A DNA stretch of 64,000 bases from Actinomycetaceae bacterium. Lineage in GTDB: Bacteria > Actinomycetota > Actinomycetes > Actinomycetales > Actinomycetaceae. Shown here piece after piece: positions 25,639-34,461 of this stretch. Both the position numbers and the translations under genes were made by a program. The notes beneath the pieces were generated by a model. It was not told the origin of the DNA. It ran no database searches and saw only the letters and a list, made by a program, of their open reading frames with translations. The stretch is taken from contig JAUNAP010000001.1 in the NCBI GenBank assembly GCA_030527545.1, positions 124,001-188,000 on the forward strand. Direction: 5' to 3'. The first letter of the stretch is position 1. Each line of letters starts with the position of its first letter.

Positions 25639-28551
25639 CTAGCGAGACTGCGGCTGACGCTGGTGATAGAGCGACCCCAAGGCGAGGCGGTTCGCCTGCT
25701 CGGCCTGTTGCTCGGCCTGTTCGACGAGGCGGAGTGCCCTGCCAGGATCCTCGATGTGGTCCGCGCGCGTCAGCGTGCGGTTGGCGAGCATGAGCATGGT
25801 GCGCGCCGCCAGCGAGATCTCGCCGCGATGAAGACTGATGAAGTCCTCCAGCGCCGCCATGTAGCACACGACCGCCTCGGTCGTGTAGCGCAAACCGGTG
25901 TCGAGATCGGCGGCGGCATCGCGCGTGCGCTGAGCGTGGGCGTAGGCGTTCCAGTCCTCGATGCGGTGGGCTACGAGGACGGCGTCGAGCACACAGCGCT
26001 CGGCTTTCTCAGTCGCCTCCGCGGCCGCGCCCCGATCGCCCTCGGCGTCGGCGTCGCGGGCTTGATCGATGAGGTCGCGCGCCTGGGCGAGGAGCCCCTC
26101 GGCCCGATCGGCGTCCTCTTCGAGAGCATCGGCGTGGTCGGGCTGGGAGGATTCGATGAGCGCGACTACCTTGCGCAGCTGGGTGAGTCCGCGCTCGGCC
26201 TCGGCAAAGAACTCCTCAAGATCAGCAACCACGTCGTCGACCTCGGAATCGCTATGCCGCCAGCCGGCGAACCGCTCCGCCTGGTCACGCAGGTTGTCTA
26301 CCGCATCGGCGAGGTGAGCGAGGTAGCCGTCGTCGGAGAGGGGACGCTTGTTGAGCTGGGCGTCGGCGAACATTTCCAGCCCCTCCGTGACGACGCGGCG
26401 AGCCTGAGCGAGAGCCTTGGCGTAGGCGGCGGTGTTGTCCTTGCCAAACTGCAGTTGGACGACCTCGAGGGCTCCTTCACGGGTCCTGCACAGCGTGTCG
26501 GCCTCCCGCAACGCGTGGGCGAAGCGCTGCGGTTGAGCGGGCGAGCGGCGCGGCGCGGGTGCGGCAGGCAACCCCCGCGACTCGGTATCCATACGCCGGC
26601 GGGCCTCACGCAGCTCCCGCTGCCGTTCGGCCTCTGCCTCCCGGCGGCGTCGCTGTTCGGCCGCTGCCTGCCGGGCCTCCTCCTCGGCACGTGAGCGGGC
26701 CTCGGCCTCGACGCGTGCGCGCTCTTCGGCTTCGCGGCGGGCCCGGTCGGCCTCGCGTGCGCGTGCGCGTTCTTCGGCTTCGCGGCGTTCACGCTCTGCG
26801 CGTGCACGTTCGGCGCGGCGTTGTTCGAGCTCAGCTTCCGCCTCGCGACGGGCTATGGTCTCGATATCGTCGTCCTCTTCGACCTTAGCGTAGGATTCCG
26901 CCTCACTCATCGCCATTTTCCGAGCAGCGTCGTCAAGCGATGACCGCATGAGCTCGACCTGCTGGGGGGTCATCCCCGTCGTGGCGGCCGCACGTGTCAT
27001 CTGGTCGAGGTAGCGTTCGGTCGCGGCCTCAATGTCGAAGGAGTGCTCGGCCTCGTCGTGAGCCTTCGTGATCTCGCGCTCGCTTATGCGTGGAACCGAC
27101 GATGTGGCCGGCGACAGGTAACGGCGACGGTTCGACTCTGCCGAGCCCATTCGGGGCGCTCGTGCCTCGCGGACGGAGGTGGGGCGAGCCGCGTCGAAGG
27201 TGTCCTCGCGCCTGTCACGTGCGTTCGGTCGCGGTCTCGATGCCGGCTGACGGCTGGCGGAGTCTGTGCGCGGGTGTTCGCGGCGCTCGTGCCCGTCATA
27301 TCCCACCGGACGCGTACGCGCGTAGGGACGCTGGCGAGGCTGGGTCGACTCGTAGGAGTAACGATCGCGTTCCTCTTCGCCATAGCGGGCGCCGGGCTGG
27401 GGGCTACGATCGCGACCGTTGCGCATGTGGGTTTGCCACGCGTATTCCTCACGTGGATCGCGACGCTTAGGCGAGCGCGCCTCACGCCGGGGCGCCTCGT
27501 CATCGAGTTCGATGAGGCGCGCGCGGGTGTCAGCTCCCTGGCGGGGGGAACGCGGTTGGCGGGGGAGCGGGGGCTGGCGACGCTGCCCCGCAGCCTCGCG
27601 CGCCGCCGGGGAAGCCGGACGGCGGCGCGCCGATCCGGCGGCCGCGTCGACGCGCGCGAGCAGGTCGGGATCGGTGATACCGGCGTCGAGAAGGGCCTGG
27701 GTGAGGTCGTCGCGTGACTCTTGCGCACCGTTGGACCACATGTCGGCAGTCGCGGGCGCCTGGGGGGCGTCTATGCCGAACGCATCGTCGTCACGTCGGG
27801 CAAAGAAACGGCGCTTCTTCTTGGGTTTACGGGCGTCAGCCATGAGCGGGCGATCTTCCTCTTCGATTGGTCGTGGGGTGTGCGAAAGGGGTGGCATGAC
27901 CTCGCCCTCAAGGGGCGGAGAAGTCGCGGGGGCGGGGGTGGAGGGCGCGGGGGCGCGGCGCCGGCGCCGGAGCAGATAGACCACTCCGAGGATGAGCGTT
28001 CCCAGGGCGATTCCCACGAGGATGAGCGCCCACAGGGGCCACCCTGCGGACTCGCTGGAAGCTTTTTGAACCGCGTCGTTAAAGGCGGTGACGGCCTGCG
28101 AGATGTTGCCAGAATTGAGGGCGGGAACGACGGTGTCGACGGCAAGGGATGAGAGGTCGGCGTAGGCGAGACGGGCGTTTGGGCCAGGCGTCGCCAGGTA
28201 CCACATCTGCTTATCCGTCGGAATGATGAGAAGGAGATAGGACTCCGAGGGGGCGTCCGACTTCTTGAGCGTGTCGAGGCTCCACTGCTGGGCGGTGGAG
28301 GAGGCGGTGTCCTTGACGATGGCAACATATACGGACGCGCCGTCTTTGGCAGCCGAAGTGAGGGCGGCGTCGACGCGCTTGAGGTTCGCGCCGAGGATCT
28401 TGTTCGGATCATAGATGTGGCCGGGGATGGCGACGGGCGCCTCGGCGAGAGGGAGAGGAGCGGGGCGGGCGAAAGCGGGCGCTACCGCAATCGAGAGAGC
28501 GAAAGCGGCAGCGACAACCACGGCAAGCAGGCGGCCGATGCGCGCTCTCAT
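25639..28551 (-). CDS. Very large TPM-domain membrane protein with long coiled coil
   Basis: 970 residues from the ATG at 28551 (AAGGAG 7 nt upstream). A signal peptide (residues 1-29, cut near AFA|RP) is followed by an extracytoplasmic TPM/TLP18.3-type domain (about 45-162), one transmembrane helix (171-194) and an RRRRR stop-transfer patch. Then come a long Arg/Pro-rich, probably disordered cytoplasmic region (200-490), a charged Ala/Glu/Arg coiled coil (563-652) and a helical C-terminal domain to 970. TPM proteins in actinobacteria are usually shorter. The C-terminal domain counts cell-envelope or stress roles among possibilities, but no function can be assigned. Confidence 0.8.
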   Translation of the reverse strand: MRARIGRLLAVVVAAAFALSIAVAPAFARPAPLPLAEAPVAIPGHIYDPNKILGANLKRVDAALTSAAKDGASVYVAIVKDTASSTAQQWSLDTLKKSDAPSESYLLLIIPTDKQMWYLATPGPNARLAYADLSSLAVDTVVPALNSGNISQAVTAFNDAVQKASSESAGWPLWALILVGIALGTLILGVVYLLRRRRRAPAPSTPAPATSPPLEGEVMPPLSHTPRPIEEEDRPLMADARKPKKKRRFFARRDDDAFGIDAPQAPATADMWSNGAQESRDDLTQALLDAGITDPDLLARVDAAAGSARRRPASPAAREAAGQRRQPPLPRQPRSPRQGADTRARLIELDDEAPRREARSPKRRDPREEYAWQTHMRNGRDRSPQPGARYGEEERDRYSYESTQPRQRPYARTRPVGYDGHERREHPRTDSASRQPASRPRPNARDRREDTFDAARPTSVREARAPRMGSAESNRRRYLSPATSSVPRISEREITKAHDEAEHSFDIEAATERYLDQMTRAAATTGMTPQQVELMRSSLDDAARKMAMSEAESYAKVEEDDDIETIARREAEAELEQRRAERARAERERREAEERARAREADRARREAEERARVEAEARSRAEEEARQAAAEQRRRREAEAERQRELREARRRMDTESRGLPAAPAPRRSPAQPQRFAHALREADTLCRTREGALEVVQLQFGKDNTAAYAKALAQARRVVTEGLEMFADAQLNKRPLSDDGYLAHLADAVDNLRDQAERFAGWRHSDSEVDDVVADLEEFFAEAERGLTQLRKVVALIESSQPDHADALEEDADRAEGLLAQARDLIDQARDADAEGDRGAAAEATEKAERCVLDAVLVAHRIEDWNAYAHAQRTRDAAADLDTGLRYTTEAVVCYMAALEDFISLHRGEISLAARTMLMLANRTLTRADHIEDPGRALRLVEQAEQQAEQANRLALGSLYHQRQPQSR
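26596..26865 (-). repeat. Internal repeats encoding the Ala/Glu/Arg coiled coil
   Basis: The coiled-coil part of the TPM gene is built from near-repeats. For example, TCTTCGGCTTCGCGGCG occurs at 26723-26739 and again 48 bp on at 26771-26787. They encode RREAEERAR-like units. Length change by slippage or recombination is plausible. Confidence 0.7.
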
Positions 28552-28687
28552 GCTGCACTCCTTATCCTTGATCTCACAGGCCATGCCAGTGCGTCGGGTA
28601 CGCGCCGGCAAAGAGTCACGTCGTTATCATATGAAATTCATGTGAGCTCGTGACAGGCTTAGGGGAAATATCAACGAGGGAGGGGCA

Positions 28688-29065
28688 ATGCCAACCGGAC
28701 GCGTCAAGTGGTTTTCGCAGCAGAAGGGCTACGGCTTCGTGACAGCCGACGACGGGCGTGAGTTTTACCTTCCCGCGCACGCGCTGCCCGCCGGGGTGAC
28801 CACGCTCAAGACAGGTACGCGCGTCGACGTCGGGATCGCCGAGGGGCGCAAGGGCCCCCAGGTGACGTCGCTCACCGTTGTCCCGACGCGACCTTCGCTC
28901 GCTAAGCAACGCCGGCGTTCCCCGCGCGACATGGTCGGCGTCGTTGAGGACCTCATCAAGCTCCTCGATGCCTCCCAGGGCTCCCTGCGCAGGGGCCGTT
29001 ACCCCGACAACTCGAAGAAGATCGCCCAGGTGATGCGCGCCCTGGCGGAGGACTTTGATGCCTAG
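28688..29065 (+). CDS. Cold-shock-domain protein with C-terminal extension
   Basis: 125 residues, about twice the length of a plain CspA. The N-terminal cold-shock domain shows GRVKWFSQQKGYGFVTADDG with RNP1 (KGYGFV) intact. RNP2 is unusual: EFYLPAHAL stands in place of the VFVHFS type. The last 60 residues form a basic helical tail (DMVGVVEDLIKLLDASQGSL and on). This longer type is common in actinobacteria beside a DUF3027 gene, as here. The ATG has GGGAGGGG upstream. It probably binds single-stranded nucleic acid. The next gene starts inside its 3' end. Confidence 0.88.
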   Translation: MPTGRVKWFSQQKGYGFVTADDGREFYLPAHALPAGVTTLKTGTRVDVGIAEGRKGPQVTSLTVVPTRPSLAKQRRRSPRDMVGVVEDLIKLLDASQGSLRRGRYPDNSKKIAQVMRALAEDFDA

Positions 29066-29837
29066 GACCACCCACACGCCTCAGCGGCGCACGCAACTCA
29101 AGCCCGACCAGGTTCTGGCTGCCGCCATCGATCAGGCCCGCGAGGCCCTGGCGCCCATCGCCCACGAGCGAGAGATCGGCGAGCACCTGGAGGCCCGCGC
29201 CGACGGGCCCCGGCTCGTTACGCACTACTTCGAGTGTCTCAAGAAGGGTTATCGCGGCTGGCGGTGGGTCGCCACGCTAGCGCGCGTGCCTCGGGCCCGC
29301 AAGGGCACAGTGTGCGAGGTGGCGCTCGTGCCCGGAGACGACGCTCTCCTCGCCCCCGAGTGGGTGCCGTGGGCCGAACGGCTCGAACCGGGTGATATTT
29401 CTCGCTCCGATACGCTGCCATATCAGGCCGAAGATGCGCGCTTGGACAACGGTTATGAGGACGCCGCAAGCGAAGAATGGGATGAACGGACGATCGAGGA
29501 GATCGGCCTGGGACGTCCCCGGGTGCTGTCGGCGAGCGGTCGTGCGCAGGCCGCCAAGCGCTGGTACGACTCCGAACACGGCCCTCAGCGTACCGCCAAC
29601 AATCGGCGCAAACTCCCTGATCACACGTGTTCGAACTGCGGATTCATGATGAAGATCGCCGGGTCGATGAGGCGGGCTTTCGGGGTATGCGCCAACGAGT
29701 GGTCCCCCGACGACGGCCACGTCGTCTCGCTCGATCACACGTGCGGGGCGCACTCCGAGACCGACGTCGAACATAGGCGTAGCCAGTGGGAACCCACACC
29801 TCCACGCGTGAACGAGCTCGACATCGAGGTCGTCTAG
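29058..29837 (+). CDS. DUF3027-domain protein
   Basis: 259 residues of the actinobacterial DUF3027 family, recognised by GWRWVATLARVPRARKGTVC near residue 75, the segment ALVPGDDALLAPEWVPWAER, and a C-terminal CSNCGFM ... CANEWSPDDG ... CGAHSETD. That cysteine set suggests a small zinc site. Function is unknown; the regular pairing with a cold-shock-type gene hints at an RNA- or translation-linked role. The ATG overlaps the end of the upstream gene by 8 nt. Confidence 0.88.
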   Translation: MPRTTHTPQRRTQLKPDQVLAAAIDQAREALAPIAHEREIGEHLEARADGPRLVTHYFECLKKGYRGWRWVATLARVPRARKGTVCEVALVPGDDALLAPEWVPWAERLEPGDISRSDTLPYQAEDARLDNGYEDAASEEWDERTIEEIGLGRPRVLSASGRAQAAKRWYDSEHGPQRTANNRRKLPDHTCSNCGFMMKIAGSMRRAFGVCANEWSPDDGHVVSLDHTCGAHSETDVEHRRSQWEPTPPRVNELDIEVV

Positions 29838-29909
29838 CAGATGTGACCCAGTGCGGCGCACCTTGCATAATTGAGGGGTCCTCATCGATCACGTGAACGG
29901 GAGCTTTGT

Positions 29910-31367
29910 ATGCCCGCGTCAACCACTCGAACTCCCCACGCCGCTCCTTCGGCGCTCGACCGTTTCTTTCACATCTCTGAACGCGGCTCCAGTGTGGGCC
30001 AGGAGGTCCGCGGCGGCCTCGTTACCTTCTTCGCGATGGCCTACATTCTCGTGGTCAACGCGTCGATCCTTTCCGTAGCCGCGCCCGAGGGCGTCTCGCC
30101 CACCGCCATTGCCGCGGGAACGGCGCTCGTTGGCGGTCTCATGACGATACTCATGGGGCTTGTTGCCAACTTCCCGATGGGCCTGGCCGCCGGCATGGGC
30201 CTTAATGCCATCGTCGCCTTCACACTGGCCAACCCCGAGGCGATGGGGCTGACGTACGCGGAGGCGATGGGCCTCATCTTCTGGGAGGGCGTGGCCATCA
30301 CGGTCCTCGTGCTCACGGGATTCCGCGCCGCCGTTTTCAAGGCGGTTCCCGCACAGTTGAAAACAGCGATCAGTGTGGGCATAGGCCTGTTTATCTGTTT
30401 CGTCGGCCTCATCAACGCCGGGATTATCCGCCCCGGCGGCACCTACGTCCAGCTTGGCATCAACGGTTCGCTTGCCGGGTGGCCCTCGCTCGTCTTCGTA
30501 GTTGGGCTCATCATCGTCATCATCTTGCACGTGCGTCGCGTCCAAGGCGCGATTCTTATCGCCATCGCCGCCTCCACCGTGCTCGCCGCCATCATCCAGG
30601 CTTTTGCCGGTCTCGGGATCCAGGGCAGCGATGAGGGGGGCAACCCGGTCAACGTGACGGGATGGGCGACGAATGCCCCCGCGCTCGAGGGGTCGCCTAT
30701 TCAGCTTCCCGACTTCTCCACACTCGGACACATCGATATCTTCGGTGCCTTCTCGAAGCTCGGTCCGGTCGCAGTCGTGCTCATCGTCTTCTCGCTTATG
30801 CTTGCGGACTTCTTCGACACGATGGGCACGATGGTGGCCGTTGGCCAAGGCGCGAGGCTCCTCGACGAATCGGGCAATCCCCCGCGTACCCGTGAGGTCT
30901 TGCTCATCGACTCCCTCGCGGCTGTCGCTGGCGGCCTCGGAGGCGTGTCGTCGAACACCTCCTACGTTGAATCGACGTCGGGCGTGGCCGAGGGAGCGCG
31001 CACGGGCCTGGCCTCGCTCGTCACGGGCGGGATGTTCCTCCTGTCGATCTTCATCGCCCCGCTCGTTGAGCTGGTTCCGGCTGAGTCGGCCTCCATCTCG
31101 CTCGTGTTCGTCGGCTTCCTCATGATGATGAATGTCGCCGATATCGACTGGGTGAATCCGCGCTACGCGGTCCCGTGCTTCCTCACGATCGCGATGATGC
31201 CGTTTGCCTACTCGATTACCGCGGGCATTGGGTTCGGCTTCATCGCCTACGTCATCGTCACCCTCGCCGCAGGCAAGGCGCGCGAGATCAAGCCGCTCAT
31301 GTGGATCGTCTCGCTACTCTTTGTCGTCTACTTCTGCTTGGGCCCGATCGAGGGGCTACTCACCTAG
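29910..31367 (+). CDS. NCS2-family purine permease (AzgA-like)
   Basis: 485 residues, about 12-14 hydrophobic segments, of the AzgA/GhxP guanine-hypoxanthine-adenine class. Family marks are FFAMAYILVVNASILS, GLAAGMGLNAIVAFT, the acidic segment LADFFDTMGTMVAVG and the late GGVSSNTSYVESTSGVAEG. It imports purine bases with protons from outside. The start is the ATG at 29910 with GGGAG 5 nt upstream; the in-frame codons before it lack a ribosome site. Monocistronic, ended by a strong terminator. No purine riboswitch is seen in the 72-nt gap before it. Confidence 0.93.
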   Translation: MPASTTRTPHAAPSALDRFFHISERGSSVGQEVRGGLVTFFAMAYILVVNASILSVAAPEGVSPTAIAAGTALVGGLMTILMGLVANFPMGLAAGMGLNAIVAFTLANPEAMGLTYAEAMGLIFWEGVAITVLVLTGFRAAVFKAVPAQLKTAISVGIGLFICFVGLINAGIIRPGGTYVQLGINGSLAGWPSLVFVVGLIIVIILHVRRVQGAILIAIAASTVLAAIIQAFAGLGIQGSDEGGNPVNVTGWATNAPALEGSPIQLPDFSTLGHIDIFGAFSKLGPVAVVLIVFSLMLADFFDTMGTMVAVGQGARLLDESGNPPRTREVLLIDSLAAVAGGLGGVSSNTSYVESTSGVAEGARTGLASLVTGGMFLLSIFIAPLVELVPAESASISLVFVGFLMMMNVADIDWVNPRYAVPCFLTIAMMPFAYSITAGIGFGFIAYVIVTLAAGKAREIKPLMWIVSLLFVVYFCLGPIEGLLT

Positions 31368-31387
31368 GCCTAACATGTGAGGTGTCG

Positions 31388-31425
31388 GCGTGCCCCCGCG
31401 CGAGAGTGATCGCGCGGGGGCACGC
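31388..31425. terminator. Bidirectional terminator between the purine permease gene and coaA
   Basis: A perfect 16-bp stem (GCGTGCCCCCGCGCGA and its complement) with a 6-nt GAGTGA loop lies between two convergent genes. Confidence 0.9.
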
Positions 31426-31434
31426 GCCTATCGG

Positions 31435-32388
31435 CTAGATCTTGCGCAGCATGATGGCGTGGATGTGGTGATCGGATGACTTGCGGATGAGCAGGTTCGC
31501 CCGCCCCCTCGTCGGCTCGATGTTTTCCTTGAGATTGGGCAGGTTAATCGAGGCCCAAATGTTGCGTGCAATGTCGATGGCGATCTCGTCGTCGATCCCG
31601 GCGTAGCGACGGAAGTAGGAGTCGGGGTTGGCGAAGGCGGTGTTCTTGAGCTTGAGGAACCGCTCCACGTACCAGGCTTCAATATCGCTCGCGGCAGCGT
31701 CGACGTAGATCGAGAAGTCGAAGAAGTCAGATACGGCGAGGGAGGGAGAGCCGTCGGGTTTGGGTTGGGCGGGTTGGAGGACGTTGATCCCCTCGACAAT
31801 GACAACGTCTGGGTGGCGTAGGAGCAACTTCTCGTCTGTGACGTCGTAGGTGACGTGTGAATAGACGGGAGCTTCGACCTCGGGGTGGCCCGACTTGAGC
31901 AGGGAGAGGAAACGGAGGAGACCGCGACGATCGTAGGATTCGGGGAACCCCTTGCGATGGGCGATACCACGGTGTTCGAGTTCGGCGTTGGGGTAGAGGA
32001 AGCCGTCCGTCGTCACGAGTTCGACGCGGGGACTGCCCGGCCAGCGGCGAAGCAGCTCCTTGAGGAGACGCGACGTCGTCGATTTGCCGACGGCCACGGA
32101 CCCGGCCACCCCGATGATGAAGGGGGTTAGCGGGTGGTCTTGGGGACGATGCACGAACTGCGAGCGGGCCCTGGCGAGCTCATCGTAGTGGCGAAAGTGC
32201 ACGTGTAAGAGGGCTGCCAGCGGCTGGTAGATTTCATCCGCCTCGGTCGCGGAGATGGGGTCGCCGAGTGCGGCGAGCTGTGCGACGTCGGCGCGCGAGA
32301 GGAGGGAGGGGGTCACCTCCGCCAGTCGGGACCACTCGTCTCGGCTGAAGACGTCGTAGAAGGTCTGATGGTTCTTCTTATCGGGCAT
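31435..32388 (-). CDS. coaA: Pantothenate kinase, type I
   Basis: 317 residues, normal length. It phosphorylates pantothenate, the first step of coenzyme A synthesis. The P-loop GVAGSVAVGKSTTSRLL, the TTDGFLYPN motif, KGFPESYDRRGLLRFL and the later SIYVDA segment are characteristic of bacterial CoaA. I use the ATG at 32388 (GAGGGG upstream) rather than an in-frame GTG two codons earlier. It is divergent from glmS. Together with the PanC-like ligase at 8.4 kb it concerns whether pantothenate is made or taken up. Confidence 0.96.
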   Translation of the reverse strand: MPDKKNHQTFYDVFSRDEWSRLAEVTPSLLSRADVAQLAALGDPISATEADEIYQPLAALLHVHFRHYDELARARSQFVHRPQDHPLTPFIIGVAGSVAVGKSTTSRLLKELLRRWPGSPRVELVTTDGFLYPNAELEHRGIAHRKGFPESYDRRGLLRFLSLLKSGHPEVEAPVYSHVTYDVTDEKLLLRHPDVVIVEGINVLQPAQPKPDGSPSLAVSDFFDFSIYVDAAASDIEAWYVERFLKLKNTAFANPDSYFRRYAGIDDEIAIDIARNIWASINLPNLKENIEPTRGRANLLIRKSSDHHIHAIMLRKI

Positions 32389-32489
32389 GTCCACCCCTCG
32401 TGTGACGGCCGGGTCCTCCCCAGTGTACGGCGGCGCGTACCCTCATAGAGCAGACGTATGATCTTGTCGACACGCGCCCGCGACGCCGG

Positions 32490-32503
32490 TAATCTTCACC
32501 GGC
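32490..32503 (+). promoter_or_regulatory. glmS promoter, nearly leaderless
   Basis: TAATCT at 32490-32495 lies 8 nt before the glmS ATG, and TCGACA 17 nt further upstream could be the -35 box. Transcripts would start at or one or two nt before the start codon; no ribosome site is present. Confidence 0.55.
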
Positions 32504-34423
32504 ATGTGCGGAATTGCAGGATGCGTTCACACGCGCGAGGGCTCCATCGGCCTCGGTGCCGTTCTTCAAGGCCTCGGTCGTCTCGAGTATCGAGGCTACG
32601 ATTCGGCGGGTGTCGCCGTGTGCGGAGCGAGCGGACTGACGGTGGCCAAGCGCGCGGGGAAGCTACGCCGTCTGCGCGATTGCCTTGAGGAACAGCCGTT
32701 GCCTGAGGGGACAGCCGCGATCGGGCACACCCGTTGGGCGACACACGGCGAACCGAGCGACGCCAACGCCCATCCACATATCGGTGGCGACGGGGAGCTG
32801 GCGATCGTCCACAACGGGATCATCGACAACGCTGACGCGCTACGGGCGGCTCATCTTGCCCACGGTGTCGAGCTGCGTTCGCGCACCGACACGGAGATCG
32901 TCGCGCATGTGCTGGCCGGCGTCGTCAACGAGGTTGAGCCCGATGCCGATGAGCCTCTCCCGCCCGGTGTGCCCGAGGACGAGCGCGCCGCAGCACGTCG
33001 GCTCGTCGCCGCGGTTCGTCGCGTCGTCGGCATGCTTGAGGGCACCTTCACGCTCCTCGTCGTCGACCCGCGTTGTCCCCACGTTATCGTCGCCACCCGA
33101 CGCTCCTCCCCGCTGCTCGTGGGCACGGGAGAGAAGGGCACCTATCTTGCCTCGGACGCACTGGCTTTCGCCGAATCGGTGGAACGGTGGTTTGACGTTG
33201 GGCAAGACCACGTCGTCGTGGCGAGCGGATCGGGTCTGGTTATGACGGATCCCGCCGGAAGAGAGGTCGACCCGGTGGCCTACGACTTCTCGTGGGCGCA
33301 AACAGACGTCGACAAGGGCGATTTCGCTACCTTCATGGCCAAGGAGATGGCCGAGCAGCCCGAGGCTGTGGCCCAGACCTTGGCGGAGCGTCTCGACGCC
33401 AACGGCAGCCTCTGCCTCGACGAGGTGCGCATATCGGCCCATGAACTGCGTGAGATCGACAAGATCATCGTCATCGCGTGCGGTACCTCCGCCTACGCCG
33501 GCCAGGTTGCGAGATACGCGATCGAACACTGGTGTCGCATTCCCTGCGAGGTCGAGCTCGCCAGTGAGTTCCGCTACCGCGACCCGATCGTCACGGCCCG
33601 CACACTGGTTGTCGCGATCTCCCAATCGGGGGAGACCATGGACACGATCCAGGCGATCAGGCACGCGAGCGAGCAGGGCGCGAAGGTCCTCGCGATCGTC
33701 AATACGCCGGGTTCGCAGATAGCCCGCGCAGCCGACGCCGTCCTACTCACTCATGCCGGGCGTGAGATCGCCGTCGCCTCGACGAAGGCCTTCACCGCGC
33801 AGGTCGCGGCCTGCTACCTCCTCGGCCTGTACCTGGCGCAGGTTCGCGGCAATAAGTATCCCGACGAGGTCGCCGACTATCTGGCCAAGCTCGAGGCGAT
33901 TCCGCACAAGATGGCTCAACTCCTCGATCGGCTCGAACCCGTTGCCGACCTGGCGAAGCGACTCGTGGAACGCGGCTGTCGTTCCTACCTCTTCCTCGGC
34001 CGTCACGTCGGTTATCCGGTCGCTTGTGAGGGAGCGCTCAAGCTCAAGGAAATCGCCTACGTTCACGCGGAGGGATTCGCTTCAGGCGAGCTCAAGCACG
34101 GCCCCATCGCCCTTGTCGAGGACGGCGTGCCGGTCGTCATCATCGTGCCTACGCCCCGCCGCCCCCACCTGCACGACAAGGCTGTCGCCTCCATCGCCGA
34201 GGTCAAAGCGCGCGGTGCGGTGGCCATCGTCGTCGGCGAGGAGGGGGACGCGGCCGCCGAGGCGGCAGCCGATCACTTCATCGCCATCCCTGCGGTTCCG
34301 ACCCTCTATGCGCCATTGCTGAGCGTGCTGCCGCTGCAGCGGCTCGCACTCGAGGTGGCCAGCGCGCTTGGTCTCGATGTCGATCAGCCGAGGAACCTCG
34401 CGAAGTCGGTGACGGTGGAGTAG
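32504..34423 (+). CDS. glmS: Glucosamine-6-phosphate synthase (isomerizing)
   Basis: 639 residues, slightly longer than usual. It converts fructose 6-phosphate and glutamine to glucosamine 6-phosphate for peptidoglycan. After Met removal the catalytic Cys is N-terminal (MCGIAGCVHTREG). The glutamine amidotransferase domain occupies about 1-240 (GHTRWATHGEPSDANAHPH), followed by two SIS domains (IACGTSAYAGQVARYAIE; LGRHVGYPVACEGALKLKE), and the end PRNLAKSVTVE is the standard C terminus. It is first in a run of cell-wall and t6A genes. Confidence 0.97.
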   Translation: MCGIAGCVHTREGSIGLGAVLQGLGRLEYRGYDSAGVAVCGASGLTVAKRAGKLRRLRDCLEEQPLPEGTAAIGHTRWATHGEPSDANAHPHIGGDGELAIVHNGIIDNADALRAAHLAHGVELRSRTDTEIVAHVLAGVVNEVEPDADEPLPPGVPEDERAAARRLVAAVRRVVGMLEGTFTLLVVDPRCPHVIVATRRSSPLLVGTGEKGTYLASDALAFAESVERWFDVGQDHVVVASGSGLVMTDPAGREVDPVAYDFSWAQTDVDKGDFATFMAKEMAEQPEAVAQTLAERLDANGSLCLDEVRISAHELREIDKIIVIACGTSAYAGQVARYAIEHWCRIPCEVELASEFRYRDPIVTARTLVVAISQSGETMDTIQAIRHASEQGAKVLAIVNTPGSQIARAADAVLLTHAGREIAVASTKAFTAQVAACYLLGLYLAQVRGNKYPDEVADYLAKLEAIPHKMAQLLDRLEPVADLAKRLVERGCRSYLFLGRHVGYPVACEGALKLKEIAYVHAEGFASGELKHGPIALVEDGVPVVIIVPTPRRPHLHDKAVASIAEVKARGAVAIVVGEEGDAAAEAAADHFIAIPAVPTLYAPLLSVLPLQRLALEVASALGLDVDQPRNLAKSVTVE

Positions 34424-34448
34424 CTCGGGGAAAAGTGGCGCGCCCGCC

Positions 34449-34461
34449 TAAGATGGCTCCT
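34449..34461 (+). promoter_or_regulatory. -10 box of leaderless nnr promoter
   Basis: TAAGAT at 34449-34454 is followed by 7 nt and the ATG at 34462. It argues for that start rather than a GTG at 34435. Confidence 0.55.

Noticed and set aside
29838-29909. Purine riboswitch before the permease gene
   Set aside because: The gap is too short and shows no three-way-junction core.
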